DNA from: Hofstenia miamia
Taxonomy: Eukaryota > Xenacoelomorpha > Acoela
Assembly (NCBI GenBank): GCA_004352715.1
Contig: SCFE01000018.1
Span: 1,647,298 to 1,711,297 of the forward strand
Reading direction: 5' to 3'
DNA length: 64,000 nt
The notes below the pieces were generated by a model. That model searched no databases, was not told where the DNA came from, and saw only the letters and a list, made by a program, of their open reading frames with translations. Shown here piece after piece: positions 40,101 to 54,218 of this stretch. Made by a program: the position numbers and the translations under genes. Each line of letters begins with the position of its first letter. Position 1 is the first letter of the stretch.

Positions 40101-43100
40101 CGACAATATATATGATGCATTCGTGATAAGAGATGAAGAAGACCAAAGATTAGTAAATACGTTCTATAAAAATNNNNNNNNNNNNNNNNNNNNNNNNNNN
40201 NNNNNNNNNNNNNNNNNNNNNNNNNNNNNNNNNNNNNNNNNNNNNNNNNNNNNNNNNNNNNNNNNNNNNNNNNNNNNNNNNNNNNNNNNNNNNNNNNNNN
40301 NNNNNNNNNNNNNNNNNNNNNNNNNNNNNNNNNNNNNNNNNNNNNNNNNNNNNNNNNNNNNNNNNNNNNNNNNNNNNNNNNNNNNNNNNNNNNNNNNNNN
40401 NNNNNNNNNNNNNNNNNNNNNNNNNNNNNNNNNNNNNNNNNNNNNNNNNNNNNNNNNNNNNNNNNNNNNNNNNNNNNNNNNNNNNNNNNNNNNNNNNNNN
40501 NNNNNNNNNNNNNNNNNNNNNNNNNNNNNNNNNNNNNNNNNNNNNNNNNNNNNNNNNNNNNNNNNNNNNNNNNNNNNNNNNNNNNNNNNNNNNNNNNNNN
40601 NNNNNNNNNNNNNNNNNNNNNNNNNNNNNNNNNNNNNNNNNNNNNNNNNNNNNNNNNNNNNNNNNNNNNNNNNNNNNNNNNNNNNNNNNNNNNNNNNNNN
40701 NNNNNNNNNNNNNNNNNNNNNNNNNNNNNNNNNNNNNNNNNNNNNNNNNNNNNNNNNNNNNNNNNNNNNNNNNNNNNNNNNNNNNNNNNNNNNNNNNNNN
40801 NNNNNNNNNNNNNNNNNNNNNNNNNNNNNNNNNNNNNNNNNNNNNNNNNNNNNNNNNNNNNNNNNNNNNNNNNNNNNNNNNNNNNNNNNNNNNNNNNNNN
40901 NNNNNNNNNNNNNNNNNNNNNNNNNNNNNNNNNNNNNNNNNNNNNNNNNNNNNNNNNNNNNNNNNNNNNNNNNNNNNNNNNNNNNNNNNNNNNNNNNNNN
41001 NNNNNNNNNNNNNNNNNNNNNNNNNNNNNNNNNNNNNNNNNNNNNNNNNNNNNNNNNNNNNNNNNNNNNNNNNNNNNNNNNNNNNNNNNNNNNNNNNNNN
41101 NNNNNNNNNNNNNNNNNNNNNNNNNNNNNNNNNNNNNNNNNNNNNNNNNNNNNNNNNNNNNNNNNNNNNNNNNGCGACAATATATATGATGCATTCGTGA
41201 TAAGAGATGAAGAAGATTAGTAAATAAGATCTATAGAAATAATCGCCATCCATTACACCAGGTACTTATGAAAAATCGAAACATGCGTCATAACAGAAGC
41301 GGAAAAGAATACATTCCAATGTTAACAAGAACAGAAGCATTTAAAAAGAGTTTTATTCCACGCGTCCTATCCAAATTTTAAAGTATTTTATGTTAAATCA
41401 CATATCAAAAAACATTTTTCACAGACATTTGTGAACAAATTTCATATGCTTAGTTTTCTTTTTATTTATTTATTTTGTTTTACCATCTCGTGTACTTCGA
41501 GCATGGAAATAAAGTTTTTCAATGTTCAATATTTTCAATTGTCAACACTGCTTAGACAGCCCTCTCAGAAGCTAAATATTGGAGAAAACGTGTTGTTGGC
41601 AAGGTCCTACGCGATCGGCATGTATCTCGTCTGAATGGTTTTGGTAAGGCACTCTTTTACCTTCTCCTATGAGGCGTTGTGTTACTCTCAATCACCTATG
41701 CTTGCGAAACGTGGGCAGAAACTTGTAGAGAACTGGAGATGCTTGAGACTTCCATAAACACCTATAAAAGGGTCTTTTGTGGCGTCTCACCCTGGGATAA
41801 ACTCACAAAGGAACAGGTTAATGGACTCATACCTTTCCAACAACAGCACAAAATAGTAGCACGTAAGCGCTTACTATTTGTAAGCCGGATGATGTCGCAC
41901 AGTGAAAGTTATGATAGTGAACGCTCCTTAGAGTTTCAAATGACAAAAGTATCAATAGTTCCCGAAGGTAATGACCACATTGTAAGTGCAGGCAGAAGTC
42001 AGTGTTGGGGTAGGCGGTTTGTACTTGATGTGCAGTGGTTAATGGACGTTTCTCTAGGGGAGAATCAGATATTTTCCACGTTGACCACATCGTATACTCA
42101 AAATAAATAACTAATGTTATTCAAAAAATGGCTATCTCTATTAAGGCTTTTAGCATTATATCTCAAAAAATTCCAACCACATCAAAAATTCAACTAATTC
42201 TAACGTTAATACTAAGCCACTGTAATTATTAAAACATATGTATACCTACATAAATCAACAACTTTTGAATAAATTCAATGTGCACATAAAATTAGATATA
42301 CAGGGTGGGGAAGCAAAATTTACAATGAGCTTTAAGTTTAAGTTGTTTTTACTCAGTAAAATTGAGTCACTTGTTTTAAAATATTACTCATGTTGATGTC
42401 ATAACTATTCTAGCACACTGAGGCCCTATATATACAAAATGGAAATTATGTATGGACAAAGTATGGTGCCCTGGCTCACACAGTAAGAAAAATACAAGAA
42501 TTTTGCAAATCAAATTTCTGTAATTTTTGGAAGTCGTGTTTATGGCCACCTTCTAGCCCAGACCTAAACCATTTGGATTATTCTTTTTGGAGCCTTTTAC
42601 AAAATGCTACCAATAGAACATCGCACAGCAATGTCGACTTGCTCAAAGAAACTATTACACAAGAATGGGAGAGGTTGTCTCCGGAGTATTTGAAGAAGAC
42701 ATGTGAAAGTTTCAGGAGACGTATGAAGGCAGTTATTGTGAAAGAAGTCGGTCACATAGCATAAAAACATTTTTACGTATGCATTTTCTCGTGGCAAATG
42801 ATTTGTCATAACTTCCTATAACGTAATAAGTCATACGTTGTTGTTAAAGTCCTGTCGTAAAATATTGTAAATTTTGCTTCCCCACCCTGTAAAAATTGCA
42901 GTTAATGATTTATATGACAGGAATCAGAAATCAGAAAATTAAAAACTTTTCTAAATCCACAGTGCATTATTTATAAAAAGTATTAATTACTTTCTATTGA
43001 AATTGTTCAATACAACAAATAAAAACGTATTAACTACTTTGTATAAAATATTTAATAATATTGTTAAATACCACACATTCAATTTTCTATCCTCTAAAAT

Positions 43101-46100
43101 ATTACTTATACATAATCATAAAACTTTAAAAATTAAGCCAATTAAATATAACAAGAAAATAATGAAAAATTCATTTCTTAACACATCAATAAACAAAGAT
43201 AATAATTTATCTAAAACTATAAAGCAAACTAATAAATTAAGAGTATTTAAAAACAAAATTGATAAACACATAGATAGTTATAGAAAGGAAAGGCTTAAAT
43301 ACAAGTGACGAGGCTTCAAATTTTATAATACTGATTATTCAATATACCGATTCTAAATTCGCCATAACCCAAGCTAGTGATTGTAATTATTTTTGAATGT
43401 CTTTGTTGCTTTTATTTGTATTGTTTTTGTGACGCTATGTATAGTTGTAAAGAGAATTTTATATTGCACAAAGCCACTCTACATTTAGATATTTTCTTTT
43501 TCTTACTCTCAATGCCATACCATAGCATAACTGCAGTGACATGCTACACACACATTTAGCAAAATCATTCATTAGTGTATTTTTAAATACACTCAATGCA
43601 GCTCTCACCACTGAAGAATGGAATAAAGTTTTGTTTATAGTACTGTACAATGATTTCAAAAACTTATGACAGTTTCAAGGACATACATTCTCTAAAATGG
43701 GTGCAAAAAGTGATTCAATGGATCCCACATCTCCAATCTGAAAAACATTTCAATCGATGAGTCACACTAAAAGCGTCATTGCTTAATCGACATCGACTGT
43801 TTGCAGAATTTTTGGACTCAATGTGACTGGGGATGAGAAATAATGTACGTATTGAAACGTACGCAAGCGAAAGCATTGGATGAACTTAGGCAAGAATCCG
43901 ACAGCAGCAAGAAGAAAACTCAATTTTTGAGGATATAAATGGAATAGTGCATTGGGAGCTGTTGCCGACAGACAGAACAATTGATTCCCAATGCAAACAA
44001 TTAGGACTCCTACAAGCAACAATACTACAGGTGCGTTCAAAAGTGCAGCATATTGGACAAAGCACAGATGTTACACTGGGAAAGAAATCCTCACGTATCC
44101 TCCATATTCACTCAATTTCGCTCCCAGTGACTTCCAGCTCTTCGTTTTCTTATTGAAACACCTAAAAGGCCATAATTTGAACAACGATAATGAATTGAAG
44201 GCGTTCTCTAAGCGTTTTTCAGAGGCAAGACTACTGAATTTTATCCCAATGGCTTCCTGAAACTCGTTGACAGGTGGTAAACTGTTATTAGTAGAGGCGG
44301 ACATTATATAGACGAACTGATGAATCGATATGCTTTTAAGATATCTGCGTCAGGTTTTGTTTCCAATAATAAAATGTCGTAAAAATGCATTTGCTTTCGA
44401 TATTCAAGTAATTGGCAAAACAGTCAAAATAACACGATAGATCCAAAACTGTATTAAAAAGCAACAAAAGAAGATACTTTAAATTTTCAAATTATCAAAT
44501 ATTCGAACTGCACGTAAAAATTAGAATGTATTAAAGAAAAACATTGGAGCTAAAAGAGAAGCTCTCACTAGAATTTTTTTTGCTATATTTATTGTACAAT
44601 TGTACAGTGGTGATTCAAGCATAGAATTATTTAAAATTCAAATAACATTCTACGTTGCAAACACTAATCATATAATTTGGAAACTGAGGAATGCGATGAG
44701 GGCTCATGCTCAGAATGAATTGGATTAAATCATTCAGCACCAGACAAGAATATAAATTTAATGTCCTTAAAATGAAAAAAATAAATGAGAAGTAATAAGC
44801 GATATTGAAGTTTTCATAAAGAACTTACTTATTTTTGGAACAGCAGGCGTTTCTTTAGTGATGTATGTTACAATTTTAGTGATTGATGCATCGAATTCTG
44901 ATTCTAAGAAAACGTTGTAGTAAAGTGAGGTGCCAACAAGAATTCCTAGCCAGCTCGACGGTTGAAAATTATCTTCCATCATGATCGGAATGATAAGTTT
45001 TTTACAACGGTATGCGTACATGGCCTCTAAATGAGAACAATAAACTAAGGAAGGCGTCTAAAAGCGAAAAAGACATTTCATAGAAAGTCTAACATCAAAC
45101 TTCGATCTCATAAAAGAAACGTATTTTGACTCCAAGTATTGCTGATTGTTGACTAGACTAACAATAGGAAATTTGAATTTCATGTAAAAAACGGCGCTCA
45201 AAAGCGCAATAACAAATTAACTAATTGTATTCAGGAGAAAACGAGTGTTTAACTCTAATTAACGCATTAGTTCTCGAGAAACAACCAAATTTCCCGTGTT
45301 TGTTAACACAGTTAATGCTGTATTTTTAGTATATTGTTGGGGCAATTATTTAAAAATTATAGCTAAACATGGGAAGTCATTATATTTGAAACAAATTTCG
45401 ACAAATATTGTTAAAAAAAATTCATGACGAATCGTGTCAAGAATAACTCAATATTAAGATGTATGAATGAAAAAAGTTAGCGATCGAAACGAGGTCTGTC
45501 TGTGAGAGTTTGCTCAGATAAAAGAGCGAATAAAACATTATGTTACGGCATATTTGAAATAGGATCCGGAAAAACGGACATTACAAAAAACTTTAATATC
45601 AATTTTGTGGAACATTGAACACATCTAAATTTGCAGGAATAGAAGTTTTCGGTTGAAGTTTAACCAAACCCAATGGGGAACAACACAAGCCTAAGTCCAA
45701 AAAATGAAAATACAATAGAGCACTTAATAAATCATATAAATTCGGACCATTAGCAGCCCAAACCCAAATGATATAGAAAACAGCAGTACAGGCGCAGTTC
45801 AATTTGGAAAATAATTCAAGCTCAGCACAGATCCAATGCACCGGCTCAGCTCAAATATGTTGGAACTCTGAATACATCAATATATTAATTCCACACTACA
45901 TATAAATGTTTACTTTTACTATAGTAATTTTAATTTTGAAAAAAAAGAAATATCACCTGATCTACAAGCTGTGCTATTTTGATAAGACTCCGAAAGGCAC
46001 AGAATGACAGCAAAGCTTTTCTCCACGGCTTCAGCCATTTGGGTGAGCACACAACCTTCTAAATCACGTTTCATCAAATAAAGAATATTCCAAAGGTAAT

Positions 46101-46147
46101 ACAACGTGTTAGTAATCCAAAGAAATCTTTGAATTCAACATGTATGT

Positions 46148-46181
<34 letters not shown>

Positions 46182-48486
46182 GCAACAACAACAAAACTAT
46201 TCACCTTTACAGTGGTTAAGAAGAATTAAAATATAAAAAAACAAAGTATCTTAACAAAAATATAAATATTAATAAGAACTGAAAGAGCATTTACAATATA
46301 TAAGAAGAGAACACGGATTATCAAAATTAAAGCGAGAAGACCAGATTAAGGAGTAGAGAAAGAGAGGACTTAAATTCAGAAGAAGATAAGAAAAAGTCTA
46401 AGTGATGAGAAGTAACAGGTATTTAGCAATAGGAATAATGCGAATGAAAAATTTTGTGAGCGAGCTTTGTGGGTGCGAGTTTGATGAAAGATAACAGAAG
46501 TATCAGAACCTATAGAATGCGAAGCAAATCGAATGTAATCAAAGGGATCAAGGTAATAGTTTTCTAACAAAAGAGTTGAAGGAAAGAAGGTCAAGAACTT
46601 GAAGCTGCAGCATGTTAAGTAAGGTAGAGTTCATACCCATTTGTTCCACATCTATCCATATAGGAACATCATTGGCTTCTAGTGCATTCCGGACACGAAA
46701 AGCAAGATCTTGTGTATGCCAACAGTAGCTTATCATACAATGTACATCACCAATGTTAGATTCTGTTGCTAGTTTGACTGAAAAACATATATGTAAATAC
46801 CTAATTTCAAAGTGAAAAAAGTTCTTTTTAAGCATTTTATAACATTTGAGACTTAGAAATCAAAAGTTGAAAAATCGAAAAAAGGTTAACATTGTCTAAA
46901 TTACGCTGAATTTACATTGGATCAATATAGCAACCAACTAAAATTAGTTCGACATCTCCGCTAAACTCGGTTATTAAGTTATTTCAAACCTTGCATGATT
47001 ACAATGTTCCTAACATACAAAAAAATGCTTAAAATAACAAAAAACGTCGATAGATAATACATATAGAAATACCTGTAGATGCATTAACAACTCCAGGTAG
47101 ACGATCTTGGAAGTGCTTTTCAAGTTCTAGCCAAGCACCATCGAGGGATTTAGAAGATTCCCTTGACAAGTCATTTTGAGCAGACAAGGCTTTCATTACT
47201 AAACATACACTCCATAATCGCAGGATATTGTTCAATTTTATTTCATCCAAAACGGCATTGGAATTCTACTCAATATCTATATGCTAAAAACATAATATCA
47301 AAATAATCTTTACGAATTTTTTCATTAAAATTAAAAAAAGCCAATTCGAAATTTGTTAAATTACTCAGGAACGGAAATGGGAAGAGAGGTTCATGCATTA
47401 CGATTTTATAAATACTTATTTTATAAAAATTGCCTGGCGAAAAAAAGCGATTGAAATTCCGACAGAAGAGAAGCGTTTTCCTATGTATTTTTATATTAAT
47501 TAACATAAATAAATTGTTAGTGTATTAAAAACTCTCATTATCTTGCACAAACATTTATTATAAACGTGGGCAGCATACGACTGTATTACACACATCACAG
47601 TGAGTAGACTACTAGTGTATCTTTCATGTCTTGAATTTTATTAAGAATGAAATGCTCATATTTTGCATGACCTTTTCAGGCAAACTATTTCATCTCGCAC
47701 TGACATTGAAATACGAAGTTTATTGAGTGTGCAATTATTTGAAAATATTTCTCCTCGACACGTTGATTCAGACCTGCAAAAAATTGTTGACGGAATTCAT
47801 ACAGTTCTGCTTACCGATTTGACAATTCTAGTTTTATGGATTCACACGTCAACTTAAATAAGAATTTATCTGCTATGGGGAAGAAGCTAGTCTCCTGGAT
47901 GTTCTTAGAGAACATCCTTGGACCTTGCAAGTACAAAATGAAGACATTTCCCATCTGTGACAACTGTGAGGTTGACATGAATAGCATAAATTCTCTTAGG
48001 GTAGGAATCGTACACATCCACAAGGTTTTGTCTGAATAACGTGAACAGAATTTCATCTTGAAATATCACTTTACTCTAATGATTCTTTGGTAGTCTGTTT
48101 CTTTCTGGCAAACAATAGTTCTCTTCTATTCATCTCAATCTCAATAGAAATGTTTTTAATCTATTCAACAGTCTGCGAAGAGTATAATTGGTCACTTAAA
48201 AACAAACCATGAATTCAGTAATTGAGATTCAATTTAATGCGGGATTAGAAGATGACTTAGTAGAGTTTTGATAATTTTAGTTTGGGATAATACCTAAATG
48301 TATCCAACAGTTCAATATTTGCAACCTATGCTGGCTGAAAATATGCTAAATAAGCTGGGGCTGTGTGTGTTTGTCACACAGTAATATTTACTTACTTTAT
48401 AAAAAAGTGAAATTTGTTATTAGTTAAATAGTTTTGAAATCAGAATGCCATATACATCTTAGAAATAGGAAATCACAAATTATATG

Positions 48487-48520
<34 letters not shown>

Positions 48521-51500
48521 NNNNNNNNNNNNNNNNNNNNNNNNNNNNNNNNNNNNNNNNNNNNNNNNNNNNNNNNNNNNNNNNNNNNNNNNNNNNNNNN
48601 NNNNNNNNNNNNNNNNNNNNNNNNNNNNNNNNNNNNNNNNNNNNNNNNNNNNNNNNNNNNNNNNNNNNNNNNNNNNNNNNNNNNNNNNNNNNNNNNNNNN
48701 NNNNNNNNNNNNNNNNNNNNNNNNNNNNNNNNNNNNNNNNNNNNNNNNNNNNNNNNNNNNNNNNNNNNNNNNNNNNNNNNNNNNNNNNNNNNNNNNNNNN
48801 NNNNNNNNNNNNNNNNNNNNNNNNNNNNNNNNNNNNNNNNNNNNNNNNNNNNNNNNNNNNNNNNNNNNNNNNNNNNNNNNNNNNNNNNNNNNNNNNNNNN
48901 NNNNNNNNNNNNNNNNNNNNNNNNNNNNNNNNNNNNNNNNNNNNNNNNNNNNNNNNNNNNNNNNNNNNNNNNNNNNNNNNNNNNNNNNNNNNNNNNNNNN
49001 NNNNNNNNNNNNNNNNNNNNNNNNNNNNATATATATATATATATATATAACTTACATGAGTAGAGCTTTTCCGATGAAGCAAATACTTCTTTGTTTTCTG
49101 GTGGAAAAGACAATCGCCAAAGTAAATGCAATGCTTCACTCAATTCTTGTTTAGAAATGGGGTTTTCTAAAAATTATGATTGAAATTCAAACTAAAACAA
49201 TAAGTATGTTATAAAAATCTAATGTTATTATATAGTCGAAGCTCTGGCAGATGGTGGCTTCAAAAAATTATATTTAGAGGTTTATGATAATGGAAACAAT
49301 ATTGAGCCCAAAAGACCTACACTTGTAAATGGAGGTTTATAAACATCTACATATTCATAACTTTGGATGATATAAATGCCATGAATGAAATTTAAATTCA
49401 TACAAAACAATTTGTATTTCTATATTCCTCCTAATTCTTTAGAAGAGATTATATATTTGTAATTCACCAACATCAAATGTGTTTCATCTTATAAGATATG
49501 CAACAAAGGTTACCACAATGGCTTTCAAATCAAATTTAAATATTCAAACTTTCAAATTATTGCCAAAATTCAAAACTTTCAAATCAAATTTTGCAAAATT
49601 CTAAAATTGAAATTTCAAACCGAACTTTGATATTCGAATTTCGGCAAAATTTAGAAATCAACACTATTACATTTCCCAAATATTGTTTTATGATACATTC
49701 TTAAATATATAATACAATTGGAATTATTTTTAATATTGAAAGTGAAGACCTGACAGGCATTAATTAATGTCTTTGTAAATTCATTCATTTAACTTTGACA
49801 CTCCTTCCTTTAACATGTTTGATAATTAAACTAACAGTGAACACACTACGCAAACTTTCTGAATGTGACTGTCATAACTACATGTACGTTGCTCAGTTTT
49901 CTTGATTTACCTGGAAAAATTAAATAAGCAATTTCATTATTCTTAAAAGTCACAGGGGCATTTATTACATATTATATTTCTATGCAATAAGTATAATAAT
50001 AATATTTTCTTTCTATATAAACAATGTATTATGTAGGATAAAATTATTTTCTACTATATACACTCCATATTGCTACAAAAATATAGGTAAAATCTGCAAT
50101 AGGTGGTGTTTAGCCTACCTCATTGCTATATGTATATTTAATTACACATTAGTCTAACAAATATTTTTTTTTAAGTAAGAATTATTTTTTAAGAAATATC
50201 AAACTTGAAAACAAATTTTCAAACTTTCAAATTTCAAATCAAGCTTTGAATTTTATAATATTCAAATTTTTAAATCAAAGTTTGAAAGGTATTCAAATTT
50301 CAAACTTCATTTTCATCAAACTTACAAAGCCCAATTAATTTTGGATACAGAACAGCCTGCTTTGAGGAAATAAACAAATTCAAGCAAGTGGGTCTGTGAG
50401 ACAAATTTGAGGAGTGTGCATGCCTGTGTGTGTTTGAAGCAAGACATTTTTAAGATTGACTTTAAGTTATCTTAATACGAAAACTGACTATGAAGCGAAC
50501 AAAAATGACCAAATTAGTAACCCTGCATGCAGCGGAATCTTACTCACTTTTTTAGTAATAAATAAAATAAGAAACAAAGTACCTTAAATTTTGCAGATCA
50601 TAAACCAAAGACACAATGTATTACAATACCTTAAAAGCACACCATGTTCGTAGAACGCACGTTTTATTGGGAAACCAAACAATATTATTTGTAAGTCCTA
50701 CAATCAATCAAACACTTCTGCATAAATTATTGCAATTAACTGCAATGTTTGAAAAAAAGCTTGTTTGATTCAAATGAAATATTCAAATTCAGGCTGAGTG
50801 TTGGATAGTTAAAAATATGTCTGTAAATAATTTTTTAACTTAGAATTATACAGAATACCGATTTGCTTTTGAGAAACTAAAAATTCTTGTTTGTAAGTAA
50901 AATTATTCGAAATTTAGATTATTACGAATTCACCTAATTGTACAACGAGTATGCGTATGTGATTGGATGAGGAATAAATTGCAAAGCCTAGAGCTCTGAG
51001 AAAATTCAATACCTTTATGCATATTGTAATCGATTTTTGAAATTATTGTCTTGGAAGTCTAATTCTAGATACGGCATTGAAGGATACATCGCATAGTGGA
51101 CCACAAAACCTATTGACTTACCCAACACCTTTAAGATGATTGGCAGAATGTTGCTGTTTACCATAGCTAAACTGTTTTCATCATTTATGGCCATCATGGA
51201 AAGATACAGCAGTAGTTCTTCCACAGAGAAGCTGTATCTAAAATATTATGCGTCATCTTTTCATAAATAAGAACTTCACACATATAAAAATTAATATACA
51301 AAAATCATTACAAGTGTGAATTAAGCGCTAGATTGAAGGAACACTTCTTAAACTGTATTATGCACACCGATATATTAAATTTTACAGCCATTTGTGCAGG
51401 TTTACAGGGATGAGCATGGACAGGGTGGAGCTTAGGCGGAACTATAGAAAAAATGGGCCGAAATTGAAAAAATTATTTTCAAACAACAGAACGCAAATCA

Positions 51501-54169
51501 ATTCAAATGCAGTGAACGCTAAATAATTTATAAATGTGATGAAAAATAATATTTACATTCTAATACGTTACATTACTATAATATACACTTCTAAAACTAA
51601 ATTTAGGAATTCCAGTGTGTAGATTTTAATATGCGATACTCAACATTGGTCTATCAAACTGAAAAATTAATGAAATGTTTTGGTAAGGTTCATGAAATGG
51701 GCTCAATTGGCATTAATAGGCTGTTTTTTGAGCAATCATTTGCGTTAATTTAATAATTTTAAATTCGCAGGTAAAAACATAAAAATTACTTACCGTTTGC
51801 CTATATGACTGGATTGACTAAGCGCAGGGATAAGAACTTTGTCAATAATAAAATCAATGTTTGCTTTTGTGGTTGCTAACACACTTTTATCATCAGGCTC
51901 AGCAGCGAAAGCAAGAATAAATAGAGCCTAAACAGTAAATATTGAAATTTGATTTCTCTTTTAAAGACATAATATTATAGATACATGTACATCAACACAA
52001 TAAGAAAACACATTCTCAGAATACCGTGCTCAGTTTTTAGCAATCTACACACCATGCGCATCTATAACTACAAAATTTAGAAACACGCATTCAGGAATAG
52101 ACACAACAGCAGATTCGGATTAAGTCTGTATTCACGAAATTCCGTGCTTCTTAATGCAGTGTTAATTTTTTTTCATTTATTTCCTTAATAATTATGCTGC
52201 AATTTTAAGTATTTTCAACAATTGTTCTTCAATAGCTATTAATTAACTTGTACAATATCACACATATATATGTACAAGAATGTGTATATATTCACTGTAA
52301 AGATAGACTACAAATAAATTACACTAAAAAGAATAACTTAAAATTCAAATACAAACAAATCGTATGTATATATTTTCTACTAATAGATTCGCCCCATATT
52401 TGAGTGTTTATTGTATATTTTGGGGAAAAACTATTTTTAATAAGTTTTTGAACTTACTGATATTAGGAGCCTGATGAAAGTTGGTATCAAGCTTATTCCA
52501 AATTCCCAGACATATGCTGTATATGCAAATGCTCAAAACTATTGTATTTGTATATAATTTATGCGTACATTTGATCGTTTACTAAACTTTATTTTGAAAT
52601 GAAAATCTGTGAAATTATTCATTTGAAATTGTAGTTTGTACTTGAGTTAAAACAAGAGTTCCAATGAAAAAAAAAGCATGTCGTCAAACCATTCAAACAA
52701 AATGATTTTTCTCAGCAGGTTGTTGGTTGGGAAAATCGACTGTCAAAGAGGGCAGGTTGAAGTTGGAATACAACGTCAAATACTTTTCTTCATCATTGTC
52801 AGTACAAGTAAGATATATAAGTAGGAACCCTTGATATTATAATACATATAGTTATACTATGTCGCTATGTACGCATCGCAAAATTTATATATGTCGCTAT
52901 GTACCAGCAATATTTTTTGTTGTTAAAAAAATTGTAATGATAATATGATAATCACGCCCTCAGTGGTCTCAATGGATGTACAGACTCCTGTTTGAAACCC
53001 TGTTTTGGAACAAACACAAATTTTATTGAAAATAGCAGCCTAAGTACAGCTCTATAATTACTCAAAAATTTAGTAAATAATTCAGCCGGAAGTTGGCTAA
53101 CTTATAGTGTATTGCACAAACATAGTTCGAATTTTAATAAATATAGCGATTCACAACCAACCAATGTCATGCAGCAATTTTTTCTGCAGATTTCTACTCA
53201 TTTTTTTTCATATGTCGCTATGTACGCCCCGCAATATGTCGCTATGTACACTTTTTTCGAAATTTGTAGGTACATAGCGACATATTATAACTATATACCA
53301 CAATTACCGCGTCAATTTCCACTTTGAAAGCAAATCAGTGGGGGTTGGGGAAAGAAATGATCAGCTTACAATATGTCGAGTCAAATTTTCTCTTCGATCC
53401 GACTCTGCATACCGACGGAAACGCAATATGCCGAAATTCGCATAGATTTCCGGAAACCCATATCCATCTTTAAACATAATGAGTCAAAAATAAAAATAAA
53501 CAGACAAATTTGATTTATCATAGCAATAACCCTTTGAAACAAGTAGTTCACAAAGCAGTTCTTGAAATACCATTAGATATATTGGAAAATGCCATGTCGA
53601 ACTATGAGTAGCTTGATCGGGTTATTGAAAATAACGGAAATCAAATAAAATCACTTTCCTGTTATTGCCATTGTTTCAAATCCGAATGTTTTTACAATAT
53701 ATTTTTGAAAAAAAGAGTTGATAATTTTGAAATTAAAATGAGTGACAGTCAATTAAAATGTACATACATGTTTCCATCATACTGTATAACAGAGCAATGA
53801 CTGGCAAACAATATAATTTTTTAAATTGTTATAATTTACATAACAGCAACTTTAAAAAGAAATAAATCTTATATTCAGTACAAACTGCTTTACTAGTAGG
53901 ATATCAAGGTTCAAACCTTTGTTTTAATCATGAGAAATGTAGTCTTCGTGAGTTCTAAAATGGTATGAATACCATCAACCATTCGCAATTTATACTTATT
54001 TAGAGGAGCCAAACGCAACGAATTCAAAATTATCCCTAAAAATAAACATAGAAAATGATGAAAGTACAGAATATGCAAAAGTGATACAACACTTAACAAA
54101 ATATATTTAAGGTATACAAAATCATTTTATTAAATAATTATTTGCATGAATTTCATTAAACAACAGATT

Positions 54170-54218
<49 letters not shown>

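Larger units (their letters stand above)
37186..41381 (+). mobile_element. LINE (family B), two ORFs, internally deleted
   Basis: It is made of ORF1 (37257-38216), a 15-base gap, then ORF2 with an apurinic-type endonuclease and a reverse transcriptase. The reverse transcriptase lacks its N-terminal motifs: the frame jumps from the end of the endonuclease region directly into FIDLSKAFDQL at about 39358, whereas LINE A keeps roughly 400 bases in between. A 1,000-base N run splits the C-terminal part. It appears inserted in an older LINE of another type. The long open frames suggest a young copy. Confidence 0.85.

Noticed and set aside
47811-48056. Minus-strand 81-residue frame as an extra exon of the ARM-TIR-SAM gene
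   Set aside because: Exons 49166-49056 and 47198-47073 already join in phase; inserting this segment lacks suitable splice sites and the opposite strand looks more coding-like.
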